From positions 20,055-84,054 of the forward strand of contig MU616607.1 of the NCBI GenBank assembly GCA_025201705.1: a stretch of DNA of 64,000 bases, in the 5' to 3' direction. Shown here piece by piece: positions 49,307 to 61,876 of the stretch. Made by a program: the position numbers and the translations under genes. The stretch is from Dissophora ornata. Its lineage: Eukaryota > Mortierellomycota > Mortierellomycetes > Mortierellales > Mortierellaceae. Within the stretch, counting starts at the first letter, position 1; each line of letters begins with the position of its first letter. The notes under the pieces were generated by a model, which was given only the letters and a program-made list of their open reading frames with translations, searched no databases and had not been told where the DNA came from.

Positions 49307-52003
49307 TTATTTTAATCGAATTGAGAAGCGTGGTTTTGTCGTTGTAGATGAAGATGGCGTAGAACAAGTAGTTGTTGGATTGGGATGATCACTGCTTGTC
49401 GATCTCATCCTTGTCTGTAACTCGCGCATACGACTTCCGCTACTACGGCTGCTTGGCGGTGTTGTTATGGTCGGGTCTACAGGAACTCCTGCAGAAGGTG
49501 CCATAGATGTTCCTCTGGAGTGATTAGAGAGTGGCGATGTCGTGGATGTAGGGTCAATCGAGGACGATGTCACTGCGGAAGTAGAATCTGACTTGACATG
49601 TCTCTGTGCACCGTTGGTTGAGTTCACAGACGTAGAGGACGAGACGTTCTTTGAGGTAGAGGGGAGTGGAGGCGCAGTGGCCGGTCGCGGACCAAAGAGG
49701 ATTCTAACCCTCTCCATCTCCGTGTTCCAATGCGGTGAACAAAGTGTGTATTAAAGAGGTATAAAGCTGCCATTCTTTTCCATCATCTTGCCCCGCTTGA
49801 ACGACGACTTGAAAATTGGTCCATTGCAGAAGCTACACCGTTGTGCAGTCTTGAGATATGCCCTCAGGTGTGCAGGAAGTGCCAAGGGAACTTGAATGCT
49901 GCCGCGCACAACCGCCCTGGCGGCTAGCTCCAACAACGTCGGCGGCGAATGCAAAGACGAATGCACAAATTCCTGGACAAGAGGACAGCGGCCCAACCGA
50001 AGCCTTCTCAGGTATTGGAGTTGACCGATCTCTGCTGGGAGGACTGAGAGTGGGTTATCATCCAGATCCAAGACTGCCAAACCTTTGAGCTGACCGATTT
50101 GAGTAGGAATCCAGTTTAGTCGGTTGTTGTCGAGGGAAAGCGAATTCAGTTTCGTGAGCCCACCAATGGTTGAAGGGAGACTTTCTAGAAAGTTGAACGA
50201 CAGCTTTAAGTCGACCAGTTTGGTGAGGTGCTGGATTGAATCCGGTAGTGTAGTGAGGCTGTTTTTGGACAGGTCGAGCAAGGTTAGGTTGCGCATGTAT
50301 CCAATTTCAGGAGGAATGCTGCAGAGATCATTACAACAACTAAGTAATTCCATGGAGTGATTCCGCTATCAGTAAAGGCTCATTCACTTTACTGCCCAAA
50401 AAAAAAATGAAACGGCCCGCAGCATGCAATCGGAGGCTATCTTACATTTGAAGGCAGGTCGCCGAGGACAAGAGACGGATGTTGGAAGAGAGCTTTACAA
50501 TACCGTGGGAGCAAAGCCCAATGTTGGTGAGACTCGGCAGTTCCGAGAACGGTATTGAGCTGAGGTGGTCCACGTCTTCGTCCGCGGTCATCGTCATGGA
50601 ATAGTTCAAAACTGAGTGGCTGCCAGGTCCTAGAACTGAAGACGAGTAGCCAGGAATCGAAGTGCCGACCTTCTTTCCTTTCCTGACCCTCCCTGCTCGA
50701 TTGTATGTGCCCTCGCTATATCTATTGTCTCCATGATCGAAATCCTCGTCAAGTACTTCATCTTCAGCGATTAAATGGTGCTTATGACTACCAAAAAAAT
50801 CCTGGGGCAAGTGGACGACAGCCTCATAGCTATCACGATCCATCCATGCGCCGATCTCTTTACCATTTGTATATGACCCGTCAGTGTTATATCGTCGAAG
50901 TGTCGTCTGAAGGCGATATTGATCCGGGAGGGCATGAATAATTGGCTCGGCATCGAAAAAGTTGAACGGTGCATCCTTTGGGCCATTCTCCAGTGGATCG
51001 GCAATTCCCAAGGCGGAGATGATATCCATTTCACGCCTGTTGTTTTGGCTCTGCCTCTTCTTGTCATCATAGTCATCCTCATTCTCCTCTTCCAGCTCTG
51101 TCAGCCCCTTCTGGGTCATCCTGTAAGAATGCTTTTGGAGGTGAGAGTGTTCAATGTGGCGCTTCAATCGCACTTCATCCTGTTGACCGACTCCAGCCTC
51201 TCCCATTATTTCACCCTGAAGTGCGTCACTTGGCTGCGAGGCTGTCGACAATGACATCGCGTTGCTGGCAACAACAGAAGCCGTGGTGATTGTGGGAAAG
51301 ATTCGCCAGTGCCGCTGATGCCCACCAGATTAAGTGACGCGTCTGGCCCGTCTGTTACAGTGACAGGGGACGACAACGAAGAGCCAACGCCTACTTGTGA
51401 ACAGGGGCTAACAGTCGTTTCATGATCAGACAACAAATGCTGGCGAGAGTTGAAATTCGAGAGCGACTCCTGCGTGGTAGAGCGAGAGTAGGGGACACTG
51501 CTTTCGTGTCCTGAATCGTTACTGTTATTTAGCAATGGGTTTATTCTACGTCCTGAGCCAGACGCGATCGCGTAAGCAGTGTTGGAGCTGAATAACTGCT
51601 CACCCTGATCCTGCCCAACGGCATGCCACTGCAGTTCGAATTCAGGACCCTGATTCAGGATCGAGCTCAGAGAGACAATATCTGCATTCTCTGAATTCGC
51701 TTCTTCTACACTCGAGTGAGAAGCAAGGGAGAGTGCTGCGGTCGGCGATCCAGCTGCTTCTCCGCTGGAATAGAATATGGGGCTCGGGATGATCCCATCC
51801 TCTGTAAGATGTAATCGATGCGGCTGAATAGGCGTGACAGAAGTCGAGTCCGCGCTCTTGATAAGTAAGAGACGATGTGCCAGACGCCGTCGCCTCGAGG
51901 CCGGGTATGACGACGCAGAGATTGTGCTGGTGTGATCCTCTTTCCGAGCATGCGTGTAACCAAAGGGCAGCTTGGCGTGCTCTCGCGAAACAGTTGCGCC
52001 CAT
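49307..52003 (-). CDS. N-myristoylation-type leucine-rich-repeat protein with in-frame TAA
   Basis: The start at 52003 reads MGATVSREHAKL, a classic N-myristoylation signal (Gly2, Ser6). The first exon (52003 to about 51330) is Ser-rich. An intron near 51330-51210 moves to the next frame; its exact sites are uncertain, with GTGGGC or GTAACA donors and an acceptor before GGTGAAATAATG. The second exon ends at 50446 (donor GTAAGA) and joins 50339. Five to six 23-residue LRRs follow (LTLLDLSKNSLTTLP, LNSLSLDNNRLNWIPTQIG). Then comes a CSFCNGPIF motif and FIPL followed by TAA at 49751-49753. The same frame continues YTLCSPHWNTEMERVRILFG to a stop at 49307. This is either an interrupted gene or one needing readthrough. 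Probably a membrane-associated scaffold (inference). Confidence 0.7.
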
Positions 52004-53308
52004 ATTTGTAAATCGGCTCGCGAAAATTTCTTGTGCGGCTCCAAATGTGGCAGTTTGTGTGGGAGGACAGTGATATGGTTTTTCTTGGACGGCCCTGAAA
52101 AAAAAAAGATCTGATTGAAGTTGACGAATGCATGAATGCCGCACCGAAGGGCGGGAGGTGTAGATGAAGTGGAATGGGTCCAAGATGTAGCGCGAGAGAG
52201 GAAGGAAAGAATGTTGTTATATGGGACTACAGGACTACAAAACAAACAAAAAAAAAAAAAAAAAAAAAAAGGGCGGGGGAACGGTTTTGAAAGTAGGGAG
52301 AAAGTGTTAGATTTACACTGAATGTTCAAAGTCCAGGGTCATCTGTACTCCTTGCTCAGTGACGGGGTTAACGCAGCCAACGTTGAAATCAATCAAAGGA
52401 GACAGGGAGAGTGACAGGGACGGAGAGAATGAGAGTATATGGTCAAAAGAGAGCAAACAGAGAATATAAGGATGGAAAGCAAAAGTGGAGGCGATGTCAA
52501 TAGAACCACATATCCATCTGGATGGCAGCTGTTTACTGATCACTGCGAGTGAGACGAAAAGCGCGGTATTGAGCAGCGTTGGTGTTGTTCAATGACAGGC
52601 AGAGGTGGCAGTCGTGACAAGACAGCACAGCGTTTCAACTTTGTCAAAAGGAGGCAGCGGAGAGAGCGGAGGCGCCACGGAGGGTTAGCTGGGAACTGGG
52701 GCACAGTAGTGATACTAGCGGAGACCAAATTAAAAGCACGAGCGTAAGCCAGGCACAGCCTGGGAGCGGAAACATGGGTGCATGCGCTGGTGCATGGATA
52801 GACAGCGATAGCCGAGACCAGATGGGGGTATTGTGTCTCTACTATGGCTGAGCAGGGGTCTTTTTTCTCTTTTCTGGAAACCTAATCAGGCAAAGAGGAA
52901 GGGAGAGCAGCAGGGAGATCATGCGCTCCATGTGAGGTGTCGGTATCCAGCAGGATGTACGTTTGCTCCCCACTGCTCCCGTCTCTTTGCTGTTCTGGTG
53001 TACCTCGTGCCTCATACAAAACCTTAGACTTACCACGACGGTGGGAAAATAACAGCACCTGCTAAATCGAGAAACGAACAGGTGTTCCCTTCCTTGCCGT
53101 GCAGCTTGCTTGCATTGCGAGCTGTGTCCGTATTCTTTCTTTGCGCTCCCGTGATCCATCTTGCAATCTCATCTCATCCCATTCAACGCACATCCCACCA
53201 GATCAATCTCACCCACTCCACTCCACTCCCCCACTCCCCACTCTCTTTTCCCTCGCACCACACTCTGAACAGATATTCTATAATCAATCGCCACACCCTT
53301 CTTTGCCT
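52004..53308. other. Divergent intergenic region
   Basis: Promoters of the LRR gene (-) and carrier (+). Includes an A22-25 run near 52249-52270 and a pyrimidine-rich plus-strand leader at 53150-53300. No gene supported. Confidence 0.55.
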
Positions 53309-55391
53309 ATGCTCGACTGCGACGAAAGCATCGCCCTCGTACATGTACAGGAAGAAAGTAAGAGCAACAGCCTTGCCCGTCTCTCAATTCTCGCTCCACT
53401 AAAGCCCAGCTCCCCCTAGACAAGGCTGGCTGGAACAGGGAAAATGAAATACAATCGGCGTGGACCGTCCTGTCCTGCGAGAGGACGTTGGACTTGACAA
53501 TGGCAACTCTTGGACAGCTAGTCCAATAAAAAATCGAGCCTTTCCTCTCCTTGGATGTTCACTCGAAGACCTGCTCCCTCACTGTACTTTCCAGGTTCAT
53601 TGGGAAACAGCGCGTGTTTTTTTGGGAATGAAAAAAGTAACACGCTCAATTGACACATGCTGACACTATTTTTTTGATCTTTGTAGCTGCTGGAGGAGAC
53701 TGGACATCCAATTTTGTAGCAGGGACAATAGGAGGTAACACTCATGAAAAATGGCGAAGGCTTGGTGGACTGAAATAGATGCACGCTGATCTCACGTCAT
53801 GCCTCGAGCTAAAGAAAGGCACTGATGGACAGAGCCACCTCCTAACTACTGCAGATCTTGACTTCAGGCATAGCGGGATTGTGTGTTGGTCATCCATGGG
53901 GTAAGTCACTCATGTTGTCTGGTTGGCGATATCGGAACTTTTAACGAGTGCATGATCACTTATCTTGTGCATCCAAACAGACACTGTCAAGGTTAGACTC
54001 CAGTCCAAGGAGCTCGCCAGCAAATACTCAGGGACATGGAACTGTTTCTCGACAATATTGAAGCAGGAGAAGGTACGCTGCCTAAACACATGTTTATTGG
54101 CATGTTGCACAGACAAGGTGCGCGCCTGATTTTCAACTCACCCAAACTCACCCAAACTCACCCAAACACGCGCAATTGATCCTTGTTATCGTCTAGGTGA
54201 AAGGCCTCTACAAGGGCATGGTAAGCTTCAATAGTTGTCACTCCATGTCTGATCCCAGGTTCATGCCAATGAATGACCTCACACTGACTTTGTTGCTTGA
54301 TTGTTTCGCTATCTTCCTCCTCCCCTTGTCTGATGATCTCGTAACATTGATCCTTTATTCCAACTGGCCTTGAAATCTATGGAAACTACACTGAATATGT
54401 TTTAGGCTTCCCCAATGGTAAGCCAGAGAAAAATGAACAGCTCCCTCGTGATTGGACCTTCCCTTGTTACTGACGACATACTGAAACACGATGTCCTTCT
54501 TACTTCCTTCCTAGGTTGGAGTCGCATTGGTGAACGCACTTCTCTTTGGCGTCTATGGTTTCTTCATGGACATTCAGATGAAAAATCCTAGTGACGATCC
54601 TACGTTATTGCAAATTTACCTGGCTGGTACAGGATCTGGCATCGTCAATAGGTAGGTACAACATCTCCGAGCTCCCTCTTTTGATACACTTCAGAGTCGC
54701 ATCCATACTGACAATTTCCTCTGTTTTATTCTTGCATAGTTTTATCAGTTGTCCGATGGAGTTGTCAAAGATTCGTCTACAGAATCAAGATCAGGCAACC
54801 AGCTCAAAAGGAGGCGCCGGCACATTCTACAAGGGGCCAATGGATTGCTTCAAACAAACCTATCGTCAAGGCGGTGTTCGAGCATGTTACCGTGGATTGT
54901 GGTCCACAATCTTGCGAGAGACTTCCTATGGACCATACTTCCTGAGCTACGAAATTTTTTGCAGAGCACTGACACCTGAGGGACAAAGGACGCAGGACCT
55001 GTCAAGTGCAAGACTTGTTGTCGCTGGAGGATTTGCAGGCATCGCTGGCTGGATGAGCACATACCCAACAGGCAAATGAAGAGACCACAATATTTAATGT
55101 CCTTCCTTCTTGTTAGTGCTTCGCAAAATTTCCTAACCAAGACCTTTGTTGTGCGTAGATGTGATCAAGACCAGGATCCAGTCGCAGCTCGACTCCATAC
55201 CAAAAGCACAACAGTTCAAGGGCGTTTGGGATTGCACAAAACACATGTACCGGGAGGAGGGTTTCCGGGTCTTCTTTAAAGGTGTCAACGCAACGGTGAT
55301 CCGTGCGTTCCCATGCAATGCTGCAACATTCTTGGTCTACTCGCTGGCCTTGCGGGCGTTGATGCCTGCCTCAGATGAAGCCCTGGCATGA
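53309..55391 (+). CDS. Mitochondrial carrier (SLC25 family, 9 exons)
   Basis: Exons 53309-53357, 53687-53734, 53868-53900, 53981-54072, 54197-54220, 54406-54417, 54515-54651, 54740-55071 and 55159-55391 join to 319 aa. All three signature repeats are present: HPWDTVKVRLQ, CPMELSKIRLQ and YPTDVIKTRIQ, each with the following basic/aromatic-Gly partner (KGLYKGM, ACYRGLW, RVFFKGV). Exon 6 is a 12-nt microexon (ASPM) and the last intron starts GC. The order resembles the acylcarnitine/amino-acid branch (SLC25A20/29/45-like); the substrate is not assignable. The first exon is the least certain, placed because its phase fits. Confidence 0.87.
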
Positions 55392-55617
55392 CATTAACAT
55401 GTTCTTATATTTTCGAAAGGTGTAAAGCCAGCGCAAGGCATCAGTAAACGTATCCGACAACATAGAAATAAAATGTATATCTGTCTCTGGCAATTGGACG
55501 CGCGTGTTACCAACCGCGTTCTCGTGACCGTCGTCATTGCATGCACAACAAATTGTTTTTGAGACTTTTGCATTCAATTTTTCACTTGAACTCCATTCCT
55601 TCACTCATTCATTCTCA

Positions 55618-57796
55618 ATGGCTGCCACTCGAGTCCCCATTCGGCAGGACAGATCGCTGCTCAACCCAAAGTTCGAGGGCTACAAGCTCGACTTTCTAGA
55701 AGAGTCGCGCCAGCACTTTGTCCCCATTGGCGCCCCCGGCCCCGGTGTCGTCGTCCCAAAACTGCCCTCCGCTACCAAGCTTTCGTACAGACAGATCCAG
55801 TCTAGGATTCGCCACAACCACCTGCACCCGGGTTGGAACTCATTCAAGCCGGCCAAAGGCGGTAGCAGCAACGCTCGAGGTGGAGTCCTATTTGCTATCG
55901 ATGAGGATTTCATGCTGATCGCCCTTCAATACGAAAAGGTAGCCGACATGGCACTCATACGGATCTCCTGTTCTACATTCTTCCACGCCAGATCGAGCCA
56001 AACTTGACATTCGCTTGATTGCTTCTCTTTGACCCGTATAGACAGCATCTAGACTTAGAAGCAAAAGGCTGCTTCAAATACCAGCGCCTGCAGTACCCCT
56101 CAATTTTTATCTCGAGTTCCCGTCAGTCAAGCCCTTGTCAGAGGATTACATCCTCGCCTCGGATGGCGCATCAACATTTTATCTGATCCGACTCTCCTTC
56201 ACAGGAATCGAGTATGAGGCGAAAATCGAGGCATGCACCAAATTCCAGCCGGAGGGTTTATCTGAGGCGGAAGCGACAGCTCCCTGTGTATTGTTAGAGG
56301 CAAAGGCATTTTCAGTTACAAACAGCGACAATGAGCGATCGATGGAGATCAAGTTCGTGGTGTGCTACACCTCCAACGATGGCTTTTATTCTTCAGAGCC
56401 GTCTCCACATCGTAGATCGGATAAGAAGACGATGTTCATTGTTAGCCTGTGCAGCGCTGTCTGGGATCGTCCACTCGCAAACTCAGTAGTATCGTCAGAT
56501 ACGGCTATGGATGTGGATGGGAGCGTTGCGCCTGGGCCAGACGGACAGCAGATAAAGGCACTATCCTCGCGGATTATTCACTCTATTAGGGGAACAGAGA
56601 TTCCGTTCTATTGCGCACTGGATCCGTCGAATGAGGGTTATGTCATCGGCAGCAATTCAACATATAAAGCTACCAAAGAACCTGTGGCTGCTCAGGCGAC
56701 CCACTACTTGGAGCCAGGATCAGAAGCGATGGATTTGGATGGCACTGATACCGGGGTGGTACCTACTCCAGAGCCTCCGTACATTTGGACGCAAACAGAG
56801 ACCGATGTTACTGTCTGCTTCGGTCTGCCCAAGGGCACAACCAAACATGCGATCCACTGCAAATTTACTCGCCAAGGACTGCAGCTCCAAGTCAACCTCT
56901 CACAACCATCTGATCAGGCAGTTAGGATGCCCAATCTTGATAATATGCCTCTCTTTGATGAGATTCAGCCGGACGACTCTTTCTGGACATTGGAGAGTGG
57001 CGCTGGTATTCTCACGCTTAGTCTGGAAAAAAAGAACTCAAAGACTAGGTGGACTCAAGTGTTCGCAGAGGGCATGGATACAGATCCGGTCGAGGAGACG
57101 CTCGATCCATCAATGTTTGCAGAGTTTAAAGGCGCATTAGAGAAGTATACGTCCGGTCAAGCCAATGCTGGGCCAGGCAGAGAGTCGACTATTTTACCGT
57201 CACTCGCACAGGATCCACAGGAAGACATTGATGAGGAAGGTGAAGAGATCAAGTTTTCGTGGATCCAGGCAGAGAATGGACATGATATCGTGCGCGCTAC
57301 GACTATCGGTACCGGGCATGACTGGATCGGACAGGCATTCCCCAGTTTCGAGGGCAGCTTGGGTGACGAACAGCCCTTCCGCGTGCCAACTGTATGTCTC
57401 AAGCATGATGTCGACGGCCTCGTCTATGCGATTCATCATATTCCCGGCTCTGTTCCTTCGCAGTCATCTATCCAGCAGTCAGACGGCATCATGAGATTCG
57501 AACATACGAGCACGTTTGATGCATTGGCGTTTGTGCAGGCGTCCAAGAGAGAGAAACGCTTCGTGATGCATGATCCTCAGGGCCGGTTTGCTGTGATTGT
57601 GGAATCAAGTAGAAATGTGTACATCTACTGGCACACTGTCGACCACAAGCTGAAGCAAGAGCGGCAGACTGTTGTAGACGTGTCCAAAGGGCAGCAGGTT
57701 GATGTCATCGGATGTCAACTTATCAGCGATGGAGTGCTTGTGATTCTAATGGAAGGCAAGCACGGAGCGCTGGTCATCGATCTGAACCGGGCATAG
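55618..57796 (+). CDS. NudC domain-containing protein 1 homologue (2 exons)
   Basis: Exons 55618-55938 and 56042-57796 give 691 aa. The N-terminus RSLLNPKFEGYKLDFLEESR matches the start of NUDCD1 proteins. A beta-propeller-like half precedes the CS domain at about residues 350-450 (PPYIWTQTETDVTVCFGLPK ... FTRQGLQLQV ... FWTLESGAGILTLSLEKKN). The C-terminal half ends DVIGCQLISDGVLVILMEGK. NUDCD1 is an Hsp90 co-chaperone linked to COPI/dynein-associated clients in animals. It converges with PDAP1, with about 105 bp between stops, and starts only 226 bp after the carrier gene. Confidence 0.9.
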
Positions 57797-57901
57797 TGTC
57801 ACTGTCGAAAGAAATTGAATACAAACAAAACCACTGATACACTGCTTTATTTCGGTTGTTAATGGTGCGTTCTGGTCTTTGGTGGGCGTCCACTACCTTG
57901 C

Positions 57902-58896
57902 CTAAAATTCAAACGACCCTTGAAGACCTAATTTTGCAGCAGCAGCTTCTTCTTTGGCTAACGAAGTGGTGCAAAAAAAAAGTGAAGTGAAGTGAGTGAG
58001 TGTATGTGCTGCACGGACGTCAGTTTGCCTAGCTTAGTGTAGTTAGTTCGTTTTACCTTTTGTATTCGCAAGACGCTGTGCGGCTGCTTCTTCACGTTCC
58101 TTGCGAACAACCGCCAAGCGAGCCATGTCCGCCTTTGCCTCGACAGTCTTTCCCTCCTTGTGCAGTTTCCAGTACCTCTGCTTTGCTGCCTCCTTTTCTG
58201 CCGCCTCTCTATCACACCAGAGTCGCAGATTGTTGCAGATCGTCAATTTAATATTAGAAGGCTGTAGTCAACAAAGATAACAAGCGATTAATTACCTCTC
58301 TTTGCGAGACATCTCAATGGGTATGCTCATATCCAGAGCATTGTTGGTTCCTTTCTGTCTCCTGATTGCTGCGGTCTCATGGTTTGGGTTGTGGACTTCG
58401 ATGCCAGGAATGGACGTCCCGGAGTTCTTGGCCTGTGCGCACAATTTTTCAAAATTTCGATAGGAATGTTGTTATTATGACTCTTATCCTGGTTGAGTCG
58501 AATAAGGCTTGCTCATTATTCGATTGGAGCAATTGGAGAGCTTTTTCAACGGAAAAAAAAAAAAAAAAAACTGATCATTTACGGCGGTAGCTTCGCCCTG
58601 CGCAGAATCTGTCTCGGATTCTTCTGATTCTGCGTTGGCGGGCTCGGACTCTACTGAAGGTTCATCGTCTTCCTCAAGTTCCTCGCGATCCTAGAGTTGG
58701 TTGAGATTCAAAAAAAAAAGAAAATGTGTAAAAATGTCCGTGAGACAGGGCCCTGGCTTACATCTTGGAGTACAAAAATTGCGTGTTGATTTTGATGACT
58801 TGCTGTTTCTGGACGGCTTGTGTGAACAGCCTGGATTCGACGGCTGAATGTCCTTCCGCCACCTCGCTGCGGTTTTTTGAATTTACCTCCAGCCAT
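57902..58896 (-). CDS. 28 kDa heat- and acid-stable phosphoprotein (PDAP1) homologue (5 exons)
   Basis: Exons 58896-58762, 58690-58583, 58432-58296, 58208-58057 and 57957-57902 join to 195 aa. It starts [20 protein letters not shown], the basic Gly-rich N-terminus of the family. An acidic Glu/Ser block ([17 protein letters not shown]) is followed by [10 protein letters not shown], then the signature [20 protein letters not shown] and [16 protein letters not shown]. It ends [14 protein letters not shown]1/Hasp28 proteins are small phosphoproteins with a proposed role in growth-factor and RNA-linked processes; the fungal role is unknown. The middle of exon 1 fits the family less well, so a small missed intron there is possible. 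Confidence 0.85.
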
Positions 58897-58956
58897 TATG
58901 GAGGGAGAATGTAAGGGGTATTGGTAAGTTTCGAAAGGTAATGAAGACAATAACAA

Positions 58957-58960
<4 letters not shown>

Positions 58961-59022
<62 letters not shown>

Positions 59023-59025
59023 AAG
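58961..59025. repeat. Long poly(A/T) tract
   Basis: About 60 A interrupted by a single G, upstream of PDAP1. Length may be unstable or mis-assembled. Confidence 0.85.
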
Positions 59026-59610
59026 GTTGAGAAGTAAATTATATTCTAGGTGATGACTACGAGAAAAAGTGCTCTCGATTTTCTTTGAAGGGTATGACCC
59101 ATCGTGAATGCAAATAGAAATCTCAATGACACACGCGATACAAATAGCCGCTGTATTCGTTCGGAAAGCTTTTTGTCCTAACAAAAAACGCCCAAACTTC
59201 ATACACACTTGTTGTTCCTGAAATAAAACATCTTCTAGAGAGATATATTAATATAGGTCCAGTATTGACGATGCACTATGTTCTGCGTACCACGTTATAT
59301 CGTTACCCAGAGGCTGAAAAAAAAAGCTACCCAGAGGTTGAAAACGGGTTGAACCTACAGTGAGTTCGCTGTAGGTGTTGTTCATGAAACTAGCAGAGCG
59401 TGCTGTAGCTACAAGCCCTGGCCCTGAACAAAATAAAAGTCTGATCCTGCGGGAGCTGTGCCATGCAGCACTTATTTTAGGCAGCACTATCCTTATTCCA
59501 AGTCGATTGAGTAACCCACGTCACTGAGTCTGCTCAGCCACATATCGAGGTCAAAAAGAGCAATGCACTCGACTTCATTTACTTGGTGCCCTCTCTCAAT
59601 TATACACAAC
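59026..59610. other. Upstream region of SmF
   Basis: No gene. Contains a direct repeat, (C)TACCCAGAGG(C/T)TGAAAA, at about 59304 and 59328. Confidence 0.5.
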
Positions 59611-60456
59611 ATGTCTGCCGTAAGTCATCAGAGAAGACAACAACAACCGGGCGTAGTTGCTCTGGAGTATCGTCAAAACAGTGGGACATCTTCTCTCGTG
59701 TCTTGTGTCATGACTGCCGCAGGACATCAGGAAACTTAGACGCACAGAGTCGGCCTTGAAGCCAATCACGATCGAGCGACTTTGATCAGGAAGGCGGCGT
59801 CGAAGACGCATCGCTATTTTGCCATGAAGATATCGACCACCAGATCTTCTGATTCATAACTGGAAGTTGCCAACAAAGAGAATTCATGCTCAGCAGCAGA
59901 CCTCGGCTGGATATGGGCTTAAGGATCGTTATTATTAACGCAGCAATTGAGCTCTCTCTGCTTGTTTGGCAGTGGCAATGGCGAGACATGGATATAGTGC
60001 TGAACTTCAGGATCGAAAATCCAACTGAATTTCGCCTGTATACAGCCCAGCATGTGTGCCAGTAAATTAGAATATGTGGGGCCATAAACTAAGATGTATC
60101 TGTCGTTGCTTTTTGCGTATAGTTTGTTCCTGTCAACCCAAAGCCATTCCTCAATGATCTCACAGGAAAGGCCGTCATGGTCAAGCTGAAGTGGGGACAG
60201 GAGTACAAAGGATTCCTGGTCTCTGTCGATTCGTACATGAATCTGCAGGTAACGTCTCGTCACTACCTCCTGTCATCTACATATACTCGCATTCATTCAC
60301 GGCAGAGCATACACTCACAATGTCATGTAAACGATTTTTATGTTATAGCTTGCAAACACAGAGGAATTCGTGGATGGAACATCCGCAGGAACACTGGGCG
60401 AGGTGTTGATCCGATGCAATAACGTCTTGTATGTACGGGGTATTGACGAAGAGTAA
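59611..60456 (+). CDS. Small nuclear ribonucleoprotein SmF (3 exons)
   Basis: Exons 59611-59619 (Met-Ser-Ala only), 60123-60248 and 60349-60456 encode 80 aa. The sequence [60 protein letters not shown] and [17 protein letters not shown] shows the Sm1 and Sm2 motifs and is nearly canonical SmF. SmF is part of the heptameric Sm ring on spliceosomal U1, U2, U4 and U5 snRNAs. The 503-nt first intron is unusually long for such a gene; it shows no recognised nested gene. Confidence 0.95.
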
Positions 60457-61657
60457 GCGTGCCCAACAACGCGTACCAATCGAAGGCGGGCGCAGACAAC
60501 AATATCGTAGCATCAAACATCAAAGATCGAAATAAATTGATGGTTACCCAGGAATACTTTCGATTATTGTTGATGCCCTTGTCCTCTCTGCAAAACACGC
60601 GGTCTTCATTGGCGCACGATGCTCTACTGTTGGCGAAAGCCGTAATGCAACGGATCGACCCCCATGACATCCCAAAATGAGTACACAAACGGGTCTATCT
60701 CGGGATTTCCTAGGGCATAAGGTCGCAAATGAACCAAGTGATGTGAAATCTCGTATCCACCTGTTGACTTTAAGAGCGTTCACACGCTTTACGGCGCGAA
60801 TCACTGATGATTTGGCCGCCGCCGCTCGAGAGCGACTGGAAGACTGTGGCCCTTGGCTAGCCTGTTCAGAGTAAAATGCTGGATATTGATATTTCTCACC
60901 ACGACTTGATCTATGGGCATATAACGTTGTTGGAGGAATATTGCGACAAATAAGTAATAAGTGTCGCAGTTTGCCAAGGATGTGCACGATGGACATGTGA
61001 ATGGCGCCTCAACTGTAAACTTGAGGGCGTCTATACGGTCGTCAGGGCCACGGGCTTATTCAAGATCAAGTGGTCGGTCTTCTTCCTCTCCAAAGTCGTG
61101 GCCGCGTCCTCGTAAACGTCTCATCCCCCACGACAACAACAATGCGCCAGCGTTGCGGATGCCGTTCAACGATCAATTCCCGTTCCGAGTCTGAGAACAC
61201 GCCCCAAGATCCTGTTGTTGTAGATGTGGACTCCCACGGAACCGTAGCTCAGACGCGCACCATCGCTGCTCTCTCTACTGCGATCAGCCGTTGGAAAGCG
61301 TGGCCTATCTTCTTCCGCTCATGGTTTTCTTTCCACATACTAATCCAGGGCAGCTACTCGCTACGATTTGTGTGCTTCGCATTAGGTGTAAACTTTTTTT
61401 CATCACGTCGCACAGACCGTTCGTCCCAGACACGCACAGACGTCTCTTGTACACTCGACAACGTTAGTTGTCTTTGGAGTTCGGGGCAAGTCATTCAGGT
61501 ATGTTAGAACATTATCACAGCAAACGTTTAGAGAACGTTAGTTAGTTCACGACACACCGAAAGTAGATACTAGGTGAGGTCGGCGCAACCGACCTCTGTT
61601 CGCCATTAAGATGAAATAAAATATAAGTGTGAAAAGTCGCGCTTTGCACCTCGTTAG
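60457..61657. other. Unassigned region left of the retrotransposon fragment
   Basis: Several short frames (for example 60483-60680 and 61070-61507, both +) without recognised domains. Could hold degraded internal retrotransposon sequence, but no reverse transcriptase or integrase core motif was seen. Confidence 0.45.
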
Positions 61658-61876
61658 AGCACCATTGTCCGTCGTGAACCCGACATCATCGATGAGGAAG
61701 AAGAATACGAGGTCGAGGCCATCATGGAACACCAACATCGCAACAACCGCCGAGAGTACCTTATCAATTGGCAAGGATACCCACGAGAAGATTGGACTTG
61801 GGAACCAGAGAGCAACTTGAGCCATTGCAAGGACCTCTTACAACAATACAAACGCGACCACGGACTCAAGACATGA
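61658..61876 (+). mobile_element. Chromovirus (Ty3/gypsy) integrase C-terminal chromodomain fragment
   Basis: A 72-residue frame after an in-frame TAG. It reads EEEEYEVEAIMEHQ, then RREYLINWQGYPREDWTWEP and ESNLSHCKDLLQQY, ending TGA at 61874-61876. This is a chromodomain with the aromatic cage residues (Tyr, Trp, Trp) of chromovirus integrases. Reverse transcriptase, RNase H and the integrase core are missing, so the element is 5'-truncated. It is followed by a T-rich 3' tract, a polypurine tract and an LTR. Confidence 0.85.

Noticed and set aside
49542..49754. Plus-strand acidic 70-codon frame under the LRR gene's 3' end
   Set aside because: Antisense to the Ser/Thr-rich tail that is in frame with the LRR gene.
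56631..57140. Second plus-strand frame inside NUDCD1
   Set aside because: It is an alternative reading of a clear CS-domain coding exon.
60544..60996. Minus-strand 150-codon frame right of SmF
   Set aside because: No recognisable motif, promoter or splice signals, and biased composition.
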